From an uncultured Eubacteriales bacterium (GTDB taxonomy: Bacteria > Bacillota > Clostridia > Lachnospirales > Bianqueaceae), in NCBI GenBank assembly GCA_900316145.1, contig ONBQ01000058.1, forward strand, positions 1 to 49,372: a stretch of DNA of 49,372 bases, read 5' to 3'. Of the stretch, positions 1-8,321 are shown piece after piece. Numbering within the stretch: position 1 is the stretch's first letter; the number at the start of each line of letters is the position of its first letter. Both the position numbers and the translations under genes were made by a program. The notes beneath the pieces are model-generated. The model searched no databases. It worked only from the letters and a program-made list of their open reading frames with translations, and was not told the DNA's origin.

Positions 1-94
1 CAGGTTCTTAATAATAAAAACCATCAGGTAATGACTGCATACGAGGCAAGCCGTTTTGAATCACTATGTTGTTTCACAGCCCCTTTTCTCATTT

Positions 95-1123
95 TTACAG
101 CATGTCCGCGATCTCGTAGATCATGCGCTCAGTCTCTTTCCAGCCCAGGCAGGGGTCGGTGATGGACTTGCCATAGCAGCCGCCATTCACCGGCTGGGAG
201 CCGGATTCGATGTAGCTTTCTACCATGAAGCCTTTGACAAGCTTGCGGATGCGCTCATCATAGCGACGGCTGGAGAGCACTTCCCGAATGATGCGGGGCT
301 GCATGAAAGGATCCTTGCCGGAGTTGGAATGGTTGGTATCGATCATGGCCGCCGGATGGGGCAGATCATATTTCTCGTAGAAATCGCAGAGCAGGCGCAG
401 GTCTTCATAATGATAGTTCGGCTGATGCTGGCCATGCTTGTTCGTGTATCCGCGTAGGATGGCGTGGGTGTAAGGATTGCCGAAGGAATGGGCTTCCCAG
501 CCGCGATAGATGAAGGTGTGCTCGTGATGGGCGGCGATAATGGCGTTCATCATGACGGAGTAGTCTCCGCTGGTGGGGTTCTTCATGCCGACCGGCACTT
601 CGATGCCGGAGGCCGTCAGGCGGTGCTCCTGGTTTTCGACGGAACGGGCGCCGACCGCGACATAGGCCAGGATGTCATCCAGATACTTGTAATTGTCCGG
701 ATAAAGCATTTCATCCGCGCAGCCAAAGCCTGTCTCCTGAACAGCCCGCATGTGCAGGCTGCGGGTCGCGATGATACCCTTGAACAGATCCGGCTTGTTG
801 TTCGGGTCCGGCTGGTGCAAGAGGCCCTTGTATCCATCGCCGGTCGTGCGTGGTTTGTTGGTGTAGATGCGCGGAACGATCATGATCTTCTCTTCGACCT
901 TCTCCTGCACGGGGCAAAGCCGGGAAATGTAATCCAGGACGCTGTCTTCGTGATCCGCGGAGCAGGGGCCGATGACCAGCAGCAGGCGGTCTGAGCGGCC
1001 ATCCAGGATCTGCTTGATCTCGCTGACTTTTTTCTCCATCGTTTCGCTCACCTTGGCGGTAACGGGGAACATTTCCTTGACTTCCATCGGGATCGCAAGC
1101 TTGCGATAAAAATCCATGTTCAT
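95..1123 (-). CDS. aroF: 3-deoxy-7-phosphoheptulonate synthase (class I DAHP synthase)
   Basis: Catalyses PEP + erythrose-4-phosphate to DAHP, the committed step of the shikimate pathway, in the cytosol. The 342-aa protein has the class I (AroF/G/H-like) pattern: LLLVIGPCSADHEDSVLDY near residues 47-65, the RTTGDGYKGLLHQPDP substrate loop near residue 92, and DTNHSNSGK near 262. The length is typical of the family. It is the last gene of the aro operon, 31 bp after tyrA. An AGGAG lies about 12 bases before ATG, so the second Met (residue 3) is also a possible start. Feedback specificity (Phe, Tyr or Trp) cannot be read from the sequence. No clear hairpin terminator is visible downstream in positions 1-94. 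Confidence 0.95.
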   Translation of the reverse strand: MNMDFYRKLAIPMEVKEMFPVTAKVSETMEKKVSEIKQILDGRSDRLLLVIGPCSADHEDSVLDYISRLCPVQEKVEEKIMIVPRIYTNKPRTTGDGYKGLLHQPDPNNKPDLFKGIIATRSLHMRAVQETGFGCADEMLYPDNYKYLDDILAYVAVGARSVENQEHRLTASGIEVPVGMKNPTSGDYSVMMNAIIAAHHEHTFIYRGWEAHSFGNPYTHAILRGYTNKHGQHQPNYHYEDLRLLCDFYEKYDLPHPAAMIDTNHSNSGKDPFMQPRIIREVLSSRRYDERIRKLVKGFMVESYIESGSQPVNGGCYGKSITDPCLGWKETERMIYEIADML

Positions 1124-1154
1124 AATGCTTGGGTACTCCTCATTTACTGCTTAT

Positions 1155-2012
1155 TTATTTCTTGTCGAACCAGGCTCTTCGCTCGGTGGATAAGCGCATC
1201 TTTTCGCGCATGCCTTCTTTATCTTCCGCTTCCAGCATATCACGGAATTCCTGGAATTCTTCCAGGAACCGGTCCATCTTATCCAGCAGCGGCTTTTTGT
1301 TCATCAGGAACAGTTCCGACCACATGACATCGTTGATACGTGCGATACGGGTCAGGTCGCGGAAAGAATCACCGGTATAGTCTACCAGGTGATGGTTGTC
1401 GCTGCAGGTCATCAGGGTGACCGCGATGCAGTGCGTAAGCTGGGACACGAAGGCGATCATTTCGTCATGCTCTTCCGGGCTCAGCACCGAGATCTTGCGG
1501 AAGCCTAAGATGCGGCCCAGGTCTTTGGCCCATTCCACCGCTTCCGGGGTGTTCTTTTCCGTTGGGGTGACGATAAAGTTGGCGCCGTGGAACATTCTGT
1601 CATCACTGTTTTCGACACCGTAGACTTCCCGCCCCGCCATAGGATGGGCGGCGATGAATTCCACGTCCGGCCGAAGGATCTCCTGCACGTCATATACGAC
1701 CGAGCTCTTGACACCGGTCACATCAGTGATCATCGTTCCCGGCCGAAACTGTTCCTGGTGCTCCTGGATCCACTCCTTCAGCACTTTGGGGTACAGGCCG
1801 AAGATCACGGCATCCGCCTCGGAGATCAGATGGGACCGGACGGAGGTGTCACCATCCATGATGATCCCTTCTTTCAGTGCGAACGCGATCGACTCTTCTC
1901 TGGTATCGATGGCCGCCACATGATAGCCAAGCCGGGATAGCGCCCGGGCGTACGATCCGCCCATAAGCCCCAGTCCGACGATAAGAATGTTGCCTTTACT
2001 GATCCACTGCAT
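1155..2012 (-). CDS. tyrA: prephenate dehydrogenase
   Basis: Oxidative decarboxylation of prephenate to 4-hydroxyphenylpyruvate, the tyrosine branch. The 285-aa protein starts with a Rossmann NAD(P)-binding motif, VGLGLMGGSYARAL (residues 13-26), and carries the catalytic-region signature AAHPMAGRE near residue 121. It is a monofunctional dehydrogenase with no chorismate mutase domain and no C-terminal ACT domain, so allosteric control by tyrosine through ACT is not expected. It overlaps the end of aroA by 17 bp, which suggests translational coupling. The mutase activity it needs is supplied by the N-terminal domain of PheA in the same operon. Confidence 0.93.
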   Translation of the reverse strand: MQWISKGNILIVGLGLMGGSYARALSRLGYHVAAIDTREESIAFALKEGIIMDGDTSVRSHLISEADAVIFGLYPKVLKEWIQEHQEQFRPGTMITDVTGVKSSVVYDVQEILRPDVEFIAAHPMAGREVYGVENSDDRMFHGANFIVTPTEKNTPEAVEWAKDLGRILGFRKISVLSPEEHDEMIAFVSQLTHCIAVTLMTCSDNHHLVDYTGDSFRDLTRIARINDVMWSELFLMNKKPLLDKMDRFLEEFQEFRDMLEAEDKEGMREKMRLSTERRAWFDKK

Positions 2013-3201
2013 TCCGTTCTACCTCGATTCCTAATTTTGTAAGGACCGTAAAATAGTCCGGCCAGCTTTTCCTGACCGCTTCCCAGCCCTCGATCTCGCC
2101 GCCCGTCAGGGTCAGGAGCGAGGCCAGCGCCATTACGATCCTGTGATCATTGTGTCCGCAAAGCCTTTCTTTCGGCGCCTTCAGCGTGCCGGGACAGACG
2201 GTGAACGTGTTGTCTCCGATCTCTGTCTGTATACCGAACCTGGCCAGTTCTTCCTGCATGCAGGCAAGGCGGTCGCTTTCTTTTATTCTTAAGCGCTCCG
2301 TGCCGGTAAAGCGTGCGCCGCCCATGACGGCCGCTGCCGCAAACAGCACCGGTCCCAAGTCCGGGCAGTCGCGGATGTCGATCACCGGGTCCTCTTCCTG
2401 GAGCCGCTTAAAATACTCTTCATAGATCCGGTCTCCCTGCAAGGAATCCCGGTTTAAGCCCGTGACCTGCACGGTTCCGCCGAACAGGTTCAGCACGTCC
2501 AGAAACGCCGCGTTGCTGTAGTCACCCTCCACGGTGACAGCGCGTCCCTTTGGATGCTGACGGCCGGGCACGACGATCGAAAAATCATCCTGCCAACACG
2601 TCCTGACCCCGAAAAGGGATAGTGCCTGCATGGTCATGTCGATGTACGGGCGGCTTTCCACCGGCGGGATCAGCTCGATGCGGCTGTCCCCTGCAAGGCC
2701 GGGAAGCGCGAACAACAGCCCGCTTACGAACTGGCTGGAAATATCGCCCCGGATCCGATAGGTCCCCGGCTGAAGAGTCCCGCAGACCGTAAGCCGGTCC
2801 TCCTGTCTTTCGAACCGAAACCCTTTTTCCTTTGCGATCTCTTCATAGACGGAGAGGGGGCGCTCAAATAACCTCTTCGCGCCGGTAAAGGTGACCGGAT
2901 GCCCCAGGGTCAGCGCCAGGGGGATCAGGAACCGGAGCGTGGATCCGGATTCCCTGACATGTGCTTCTTGGATGGCCTCCCCGGTTTCCAGCACGCCTGT
3001 CCCGTTCTCGATGGACAGCCTGCGGCCAAGGATTCTTAAGCAATCCGCCGTCGCGAGAATGTCTTCGGAAAGGGCCAGGTTCTGCACCGTGCTTTCTCCC
3101 TCCGACAAAGCGGCCGCGATCAGAAGCCTGTGGGCCATGCTTTTGCTGGGCGGCGCGGCTGCAGTGCCGCTGGCTTTGCCAGGATAGATCCGGGCGATCA
3201 C
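1996..3201 (-). CDS. aroA: 3-phosphoshikimate 1-carboxyvinyltransferase (EPSP synthase)
   Basis: Transfers enolpyruvyl from PEP to shikimate-3-phosphate. The protein is 401 aa, slightly shorter than the usual 425-430. Visible signatures are PPSKSMAHRLLIAAAL near residues 17-32 (shikimate-3-P contact), ESGSTLRFLIPLAL near 84-97, and RIKESDRL near 305-312. The start is a GTG placed 7 bases after AGGAG, and it overlaps the aroQ stop by 4 bp (GTGA). The conventional glyphosate-site loop reads SGSTLRF rather than the common GNAGTA-type loop, which points to a class II-like or divergent EPSPS; this is inference and inhibitor sensitivity was not assessed. Confidence 0.94.
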   Translation of the reverse strand: MIARIYPGKASGTAAAPPSKSMAHRLLIAAALSEGESTVQNLALSEDILATADCLRILGRRLSIENGTGVLETGEAIQEAHVRESGSTLRFLIPLALTLGHPVTFTGAKRLFERPLSVYEEIAKEKGFRFERQEDRLTVCGTLQPGTYRIRGDISSQFVSGLLFALPGLAGDSRIELIPPVESRPYIDMTMQALSLFGVRTCWQDDFSIVVPGRQHPKGRAVTVEGDYSNAAFLDVLNLFGGTVQVTGLNRDSLQGDRIYEEYFKRLQEEDPVIDIRDCPDLGPVLFAAAAVMGGARFTGTERLRIKESDRLACMQEELARFGIQTEIGDNTFTVCPGTLKAPKERLCGHNDHRIVMALASLLTLTGGEIEGWEAVRKSWPDYFTVLTKLGIEVERNAVDQ

Positions 3202-3650
3202 TGGTCTTCTCCTTTCGCCTTGTCAGCATATTGCTTCAGGAAATCCATCGCTTCCAGATAGCCGTCGATCCCGTGACCTGTGATCGTTTTGACACAGGCC
3301 AGGCGGATATAACTGATCTGGCGGAAATCCTCCCGCTCTTCGACCTTCGAAATGTGCACCTCCACCGTGGGGATGTGCACGGCCTGCACCGCGTCCAGAA
3401 GCGCGATGCTGGTGTGGGTGTAGGCTCCGGGGTTGATGACGATGCCATCGATCCTTCCATACGCCTGCTGGATCACATCGACCAGGTCTCCTTCATGATT
3501 GGACTGATATAACTCGACTTCCACGCCGATCTCTTCTGCATGCTGACGGATGCGCTGCTGCATGCTTTCATAGCTCTCCTGGCCGTAGATCCCGGGTTCC
3601 CGGATGCCCAGCATGTTCAGGTTCGGGCCATTGATGACCAATAGTTTCAC
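3198..3650 (-). CDS. aroQ: type II 3-dehydroquinate dehydratase
   Basis: Dehydrates 3-dehydroquinate to 3-dehydroshikimate. The 150-aa protein has the standard type II length and motifs: LLVINGPNLNMLGIREP (residues 3-19), GIVINPGAYTHTSIAL near 69-84 and VEVHISKVEERE near 96-107. The flavodoxin-like fold forms a dodecamer in known members. It starts with GTG, 7 bases after an AGGAGG whose first bases overlap the TAG stop of the upstream aroE/K gene, and its TGA overlaps the aroA GTG. This tight packing indicates coupled translation. Confidence 0.95.
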   Translation of the reverse strand: MKLLVINGPNLNMLGIREPGIYGQESYESMQQRIRQHAEEIGVEVELYQSNHEGDLVDVIQQAYGRIDGIVINPGAYTHTSIALLDAVQAVHIPTVEVHISKVEEREDFRQISYIRLACVKTITGHGIDGYLEAMDFLKQYADKAKGEDQ

Positions 3651-3661
3651 ACCGATTCCTC

Positions 3662-4903
3662 CTAATTGTCGATCCGTGTTTTCAACAGGATCTGAGCCGT
3701 ATCTTCCGGCGTGCCTGTAACGTACACATCAGAGTCTGCCGTCGCTTCATAGATCGGCAGGCGCTTCTGGTACAGGGCCGCCACCTTTTCTTCCGTATCC
3801 GCGAGCGGCCGGTCCTTCGAGGGCGGGATCTCGGAAATATCTCTTCGCAGGAAGAAAACACGGCCGTTTTTCTTAAGCTCTTGTATATTTTGCTGCCGCA
3901 GCACGGCGCCGCCTCCGGTAGAAATGAGGGCGCCGTTTTCCGTGGCGATGTCACGGATCACTTCCGCTTCCAGATCCCGAAAATGATCTTCCCCATAGAT
4001 TCGGAAGATCTCCGGGATCGGCAGGCCGGCCTTTTCAGCGATCAGAACATCCGTATCATAGAGCTTCCGTCCCGTGATCCGGTGCAGGGTCGTACCCACG
4101 GCGGACTTGCCGGCGCCGGACATGCCGGTGATGACGATATTCTCTTTGTCCGAGCGGATCTTTTTGAAGATGCGGTCGATGATCTCGGGCCTGTATTCCT
4201 TTCCGGTGAAAAACTGTGCCGCGTACACGGCCTGCGCCACCAGCATATACAGGCCGCCTTCCGCCTTCACGCCGAGGGACTCCGCCTGCTGGATCAGGAG
4301 CGTGCGCAGCGGGTTATACACTACGTCCACCACGCCTTCCAGCTTGGGAAACCGGGCAAGGTCCAACGGACTGTCATTGGTTTTTGGAAACATGCCGGCG
4401 GGTGTCGTATTGATCACGATCTCGGCATCGGTATGTTTTTCGTAGATCTCTTCATAAGAGAGCGCGTCTTCTTTTCCGGTACGGCTCACGCGATAGATCT
4501 CCCCGGCCCCTCTATCTTCCATCAGGGCCTTCGCGGTTCTGGAAGTGCCGCCGGTGCCAAGGATCAGCACCTTTTTCCCGGCGGGATCGAGCTCCAGCTT
4601 GTTAAAGAGCGCGTTCATGCCGAAGAAATCCGTGTTATAGCCATAGAGTTTGCCATCCCGGTTCACGATGGTGTTGACCGCTCCTATCGTTTCCGCCTGT
4701 TCGGAGATCTGCGAAAGATAGGGGATCACGCTCTGTTTATAGGGGATCGTTACGTTGATGGCCTGAAAATCGGCCGCTTTCATAAACGCGTCCAGATCCT
4801 CCGGGGCGATCTCCTTGAGCTGATAATCATAGGTCTCGATCAGCTCGTGGATCTCCTTGCTGAAACTATGCGGCAAATGCTCGCCGATACATCCGTATTC
4901 CAT
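3662..4903 (-). CDS. aroE-aroK: fused shikimate dehydrogenase / shikimate kinase
   Basis: A 413-aa fusion catalyses two consecutive pathway steps. Residues 1-250 are AroE: VTIPYK with catalytic Lys56, NTDFFG with Asp92, and the NADP loop LILGTGGTSRTAKAL near 113-127. The usual S-x-S-P-x-x-HN shikimate pocket is varied to HSFSKEIHE. Residues 254-413 are AroK: P-loop GMSGAGKSAVG at 260-270, DTD at 283-285, a STGGGAV loop near 330, and a KDRPL lid. The chosen ATG has AGGAG six bases upstream. A longer reading from 4939 would overlap aroC and has no better ribosome site. Fusion may channel shikimate; the order E then K matches the reaction order. Confidence 0.94.
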   Translation of the reverse strand: MEYGCIGEHLPHSFSKEIHELIETYDYQLKEIAPEDLDAFMKAADFQAINVTIPYKQSVIPYLSQISEQAETIGAVNTIVNRDGKLYGYNTDFFGMNALFNKLELDPAGKKVLILGTGGTSRTAKALMEDRGAGEIYRVSRTGKEDALSYEEIYEKHTDAEIVINTTPAGMFPKTNDSPLDLARFPKLEGVVDVVYNPLRTLLIQQAESLGVKAEGGLYMLVAQAVYAAQFFTGKEYRPEIIDRIFKKIRSDKENIVITGMSGAGKSAVGTTLHRITGRKLYDTDVLIAEKAGLPIPEIFRIYGEDHFRDLEAEVIRDIATENGALISTGGGAVLRQQNIQELKKNGRVFFLRRDISEIPPSKDRPLADTEEKVAALYQKRLPIYEATADSDVYVTGTPEDTAQILLKTRIDN

Positions 4904-4913
4904 GTTTTTCTCC

Positions 4914-6026
4914 TTACTGCGCGAGAAAATCCGTTCCATAACGCATGGTTAAAAGATCCGCCAGGACAAAGGCCGTGATGCTGTCCACCACGATCCGGGC
5001 CCGGTGAATGATGGCCGGATCATGCCGTCCTTTCAGGGCAAGCGTTTTGTTCTCACCCGTGCGGATATCCACCGTCTGCTGCTCTTTAAAGATAGACGGA
5101 GTGGGCTTGATGACGGTCCGGAACCGGATCGGCATACCGTTGGTAATGCCCCCGTTCACGCCGCCATTGTGATTGGTCCGGGTGCGGATCTTCTCTCCCT
5201 CCCCGATAAAAGCGTCATTATACTCACTGCCCCGGGCTTCGACCATCTGAAACGCCTCGCCGAATTCCACGCCTTTCACCGCGGGGATCGCGAAAAGCCC
5301 GTGTGACAGAGCGCCTTCGACGGTGTCGAACCAGGGCTCTCCCAGGCCGGCCGGCACGCCCCAGGCAGCTGTTTCCAGGATCCCGCCAACGCTATCTCCG
5401 TCCGAAGCAGCTTCCAGGATCCGCTCCTTCATTTTCTCTTCCACGGTCTTGTCCAGCACCGGGAAGGAACTCTTTGCAAGAGCCTCGATCTGGCCCAGCA
5501 GCGCCTCTTCCTCATCCGAAAAAGCCATGTCCTCGATCAGGGATCCTCCGCCCAGTGTCTTGATGTGCGTGCCGATGCGGATGCCCTTTTGCTCCAGGGC
5601 CGGCATCAGAATACCGCCCGCGGCCACAAGCGCCGCCGTTAAGCGTCCGCTGAAATGCCCGCCGCCGCGGTAATCTTCAAAGCCATGATATTTCTGATAC
5701 GCCGTGTAGTCCGCATGTCCGGGCCGGGCCAGGAACCGCGTCTCACTGTAATCTTTGCTTTTGGTATTCGTGTTCGGGATCAGGATGGTCAGGGGCGTTC
5801 CTGTCGTTTTTCCCTCGAAAACGCCGCTTACGATCTGGAATTCATCCGCTTCCACCCGCGCGGTCGAGATCTGACCGGACGGCCGGCGAAGCGAAAGCAT
5901 TTCACGGATCCGGTCTTTGGATACCGTCATACCCGGCGCCAGCCCGTCAAGCACCACGCCGATCTGCGGCCCGTGACTCTCCCCAAACAGTGTCAGACTG
6001 ATCGCATTGCCAAATGTATTCTTCAA
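4914..6026 (-). CDS. aroC: chorismate synthase
   Basis: Converts EPSP to chorismate using reduced FMN that is not consumed. The 370-aa protein has the three family signatures: GESHGPQIG near the N-terminus, the RRPSGQ region near 48-53, and RPGHADYTAYQKY near 100-112, plus GGGHFSGR near 121. The start codon is TTG, 7 bases after AGGAGG; no in-frame ATG nearby has a better site. It lies between aroB (24 bp) and aroE/K (10 bp) in the aro operon. The flavin reductase it depends on is not encoded in the window. Confidence 0.95.
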   Translation of the reverse strand: MKNTFGNAISLTLFGESHGPQIGVVLDGLAPGMTVSKDRIREMLSLRRPSGQISTARVEADEFQIVSGVFEGKTTGTPLTILIPNTNTKSKDYSETRFLARPGHADYTAYQKYHGFEDYRGGGHFSGRLTAALVAAGGILMPALEQKGIRIGTHIKTLGGGSLIEDMAFSDEEEALLGQIEALAKSSFPVLDKTVEEKMKERILEAASDGDSVGGILETAAWGVPAGLGEPWFDTVEGALSHGLFAIPAVKGVEFGEAFQMVEARGSEYNDAFIGEGEKIRTRTNHNGGVNGGITNGMPIRFRTVIKPTPSIFKEQQTVDIRTGENKTLALKGRHDPAIIHRARIVVDSITAFVLADLLTMRYGTDFLAQ

Positions 6027-6050
6027 AGCCGCTCCTCCTTACAGGTTTTA

Positions 6051-7055
6051 TTATATCCTGGAAAGCCGCTCCAAAAGCGCGTCGGCATCCAATTTTTTCA
6101 GTTCAAAATGACCGATCGTTTCACAAAGCACGCAGGTCACGCCGCCTTCGACGGCCTTTTTATCATGCAGCATCGCGTCCAGTACCTGCTTGCGATCCAG
6201 ACAGGTCGTAACAGGCAGCCCCAGCTTTTCAAGGATCGGGACCAGACGGCCGCGAACCTCTTCGGAGCACATGGGGATCATGCCCAGAGCCACGCATTCT
6301 CCATGGTACAGGCCGTGCAGCTGCTCAAAACTCTCGATCCCGTGCCCTATGGTATGGCCGAAGTTCAGCGCTTTGCGGATCCCGCCCTCTTTTTCATCCT
6401 GCTCCACCACCGCTTTCTTGATCTTAAGCGAAGCTTCAATGATCTCCGGAAGATGGGCAAACGGGTCTTCCTTCTCGAAAAGGGCAAACAGTTCTTCATC
6501 GAAGCAGGCCGCCATTTTCAAGGCCTCCGCCAGGCCATTCGTGATCTGACGCCCAGGAAGCGTGTTCAAAAGGTCCGTGTCGATCAGCACCCTCTTCGGC
6601 TGGTAAAAAGCGCCGACTATATTCTTGATGCCTTCGAAATTGACCGCGGTCTTTCCCCCGATGGAAGAATCCACCTGAGAAAGCACCGTCGTCGGAATGT
6701 TGTAAAAATCCACGCCCCGCATATAGGAAGCCGCTGTGAAACCGGCCAGATCCCCGACCACGCCTCCGCCTATCGCGACGACGGCATCGGTCCGTTTAAA
6801 CCCGTTTTCCAGCATCGTTTTAAGCAGGCTTTCCCAGACACGGATGCTCTTGGAATCCTCCCCCTGCGGCACCGTTACGATAACAGGCTCAAGGCACTGC
6901 TCAGCCAGACTTTGGGCATAAGCGGATGGGACCCCCTCATCCGTCACGATCAGGACCTTCCGGTCCAGGTCCAGGTACCGGTCGGCCTTATGCAAAAGGC
7001 CGGGTTCGATGATGATCTCATAGCTGTTTTCATTCAGGTCCAGGTACAGGTTCAT
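6051..7055 (-). CDS. aroB: 3-dehydroquinate synthase
   Basis: Cyclises DAHP to 3-dehydroquinate, using NAD and a divalent metal. The protein is 334 aa. Visible features are AIGGGVVGDLAGFTAASYMRG (NAD/carbaphosphonate site, about residues 92-112), PTTVLSQVDSSIGGKTAVN (substrate loop, about 121-139), and the metal ligands in LNFGHTIGHGIE near 231-242 and LYHGECVALGM near 249. The ATG follows GGAGGAG. It is the second gene of the operon, 19 bp after pheA. Confidence 0.95.
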   Translation of the reverse strand: MNLYLDLNENSYEIIIEPGLLHKADRYLDLDRKVLIVTDEGVPSAYAQSLAEQCLEPVIVTVPQGEDSKSIRVWESLLKTMLENGFKRTDAVVAIGGGVVGDLAGFTAASYMRGVDFYNIPTTVLSQVDSSIGGKTAVNFEGIKNIVGAFYQPKRVLIDTDLLNTLPGRQITNGLAEALKMAACFDEELFALFEKEDPFAHLPEIIEASLKIKKAVVEQDEKEGGIRKALNFGHTIGHGIESFEQLHGLYHGECVALGMIPMCSEEVRGRLVPILEKLGLPVTTCLDRKQVLDAMLHDKKAVEGGVTCVLCETIGHFELKKLDADALLERLSRI

Positions 7056-7074
7056 AATGCTCCTCCGCTTGGGA

Positions 7075-8166
7075 TCACAGATCGGTCGGCTCCGGATAGT
7101 TGCCGACGACCTTCAGCATGTCACAGTTGGCCGAAAGCTTGCGCAGCATGGCCTGCCCGTCCGGTGAGTCGATGCGGCCCATCGCCTCCACAAAGAAATA
7201 GTACTGCCAGGCCAGCCCTCCCATCGGACGGGACCGCAGCGCGCTCATGTTGAAACCGTAGGCGCCGATGATATCAAGGGCCTTGGCCAGGGAACCGGCT
7301 TCATTGCGCACCGTGAACATCAGCATGAACCGGGCGTCGGAAGACGCGACCGCACTGCTGGGAACGCGCGAAAGCACTGCGAACCGGGTCGCGTTCTCAG
7401 CGCTTTCGTTGATGTCATGGTCCAGGACAGCAAGCCCGTAAAGCTCGGCTGTTTCCAGGCTGGCAATGGCCGCGGTATGGATGTCCGAGCCCGATGCCAC
7501 TGCCGCTGCCGCCACCGCCGTGTTGGAAGCTTCCTCCGAAGCAAACCCGTGAGAGGCGATGTAGTTGCGGCACTGCATCAAAGCCTGCGGATGGCTTACC
7601 ACCTTGGTGATATCCGAGATCTTTGCTCCCGGCAGCGCCAGCAGATTCTGCTTGACCTTTAACGAATAAAGCGCGTTGACGAACAGGTTTCCCTTAAACA
7701 TCAGATCCATGACCTGACCCACTTCGCCCGCGTAGCTGTTCTCGATGGGCAGGACCGCCTGGTCGCAGTCACCGCTGACGACCGCCTCATAGGCCTCTTT
7801 AAACCCCGGGAACCCGACCAGCGTCCCCTCCGGAAAGATGCGTCCGGCCGCGATATTGGCAAAGGCTCCTTCCACGCCGCTGTAGGCGATCCGGGTGCCC
7901 TCAATGAACTCCCGCTGATAGCGCTTCGACACGTTCATCGTGTGCTGCAGGAACTGCACATAGTGCGCGCGGATGGAGTCATCCCCGATCAGCCTGGAGT
8001 TTCTCTCGATCAGCTGTTTCTCGCGCTCCGGCACATAGATGGGCAGGCCACGCTCCTTTTTATACAGCGCGACTGCCTTGGCAGCCTCCATCCTTTTTTC
8101 GAAAAGCGCGGCCATTTCCGTGTCGATCTGCTCGATCTGACGCCGGGCCTGTTCCATTTCGTCCAT
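7075..8166 (-). CDS. pheA: chorismate mutase / prephenate dehydratase (P-protein)
   Basis: Converts chorismate to prephenate and prephenate to phenylpyruvate. Domain order in the 363-aa protein: an AroQ-type mutase helix bundle (about 1-85, with RRQIEQIDTEMAALFEKR), a prephenate dehydratase domain (about 92-265, with GVEGAFANIAA, LPIENSYAG and NATRFAVL) and a C-terminal ACT domain (about 275-355), which in known enzymes binds Phe. The ACT motif usually written ESRP reads LRSRP. The ATG at 8166 has GGAGG six bases upstream; an in-frame ATG 39 bases earlier (8205) lacks a good site but would add an aromatic-rich N-terminus. It is the first gene of the aro operon. Confidence 0.93.
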   Translation of the reverse strand: MDEMEQARRQIEQIDTEMAALFEKRMEAAKAVALYKKERGLPIYVPEREKQLIERNSRLIGDDSIRAHYVQFLQHTMNVSKRYQREFIEGTRIAYSGVEGAFANIAAGRIFPEGTLVGFPGFKEAYEAVVSGDCDQAVLPIENSYAGEVGQVMDLMFKGNLFVNALYSLKVKQNLLALPGAKISDITKVVSHPQALMQCRNYIASHGFASEEASNTAVAAAAVASGSDIHTAAIASLETAELYGLAVLDHDINESAENATRFAVLSRVPSSAVASSDARFMLMFTVRNEAGSLAKALDIIGAYGFNMSALRSRPMGGLAWQYYFFVEAMGRIDSPDGQAMLRKLSANCDMLKVVGNYPEPTDL

Positions 8167-8188
8167 AATATCCTCCAGATAAGTATAA

Positions 8189-8225
8189 AAGCAGCTGTTG
8201 TCCATCTTCTGAACACCAGCTGCTT
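8189..8225 (-). promoter_or_regulatory. hairpin in the aro operon leader
   Basis: A perfect 9-bp inverted repeat, AAGCAGCTG / CAGCTGCTT, has a 19-base intervening loop that can add a 3-bp inner stem (TGT/ACA). It lies in the 5' untranslated leader between the predicted transcription start (about 8260) and the pheA ribosome site, and is followed by TTTTAT in the RNA. It could be an attenuator-like stem, but the U-run is short. No T-box consensus sequence is present. Confidence 0.45.
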
Positions 8226-8250
8226 CATATAATCAGTTGTATACGAAGAG

Positions 8251-8321
8251 ATTAAAACACTTATTTAGTATAGCACTTTAAAGCGTAGAAGTCAACAGAT
8301 CTGTCTGCTTAGTGTTTTAAT
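8251..8321. promoter_or_regulatory. 10-bp inverted repeat flanking the aro promoter
   Basis: ATTAAAACAC at 8251-8260 and its exact reverse complement GTGTTTTAAT at 8312-8321 bracket the promoter. One arm covers the expected start site and the other lies upstream of the -35 in the last codons of the GH32 gene. A second palindrome, ACAGATCTGT at 8295-8304, abuts the -35 box. This arrangement fits a two-site operator, but the binding protein is not known. Confidence 0.45.
8267..8295 (-). promoter_or_regulatory. sigma-A promoter of the aro operon
   Basis: The -35 is TTGACT (8290-8295) and the -10 is TATACT (8267-8272) with a 17-bp spacer. A TG one base before the -10 makes it an extended -10 promoter. 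The expected start is near 8260, giving a leader of about 95 bases before the pheA ATG. Confidence 0.85.

Noticed and set aside
5655-7253. 532-codon frame on the plus strand across aroC-aroB
   Set aside because: Composition is that of a shadow frame (rich in Arg, His, Gln) and it overlaps two clear genes.
8205-8310. T-box or known amino-acid riboswitch upstream of pheA
   Set aside because: No T-box consensus sequence, and the leader of about 95 bases is too short.
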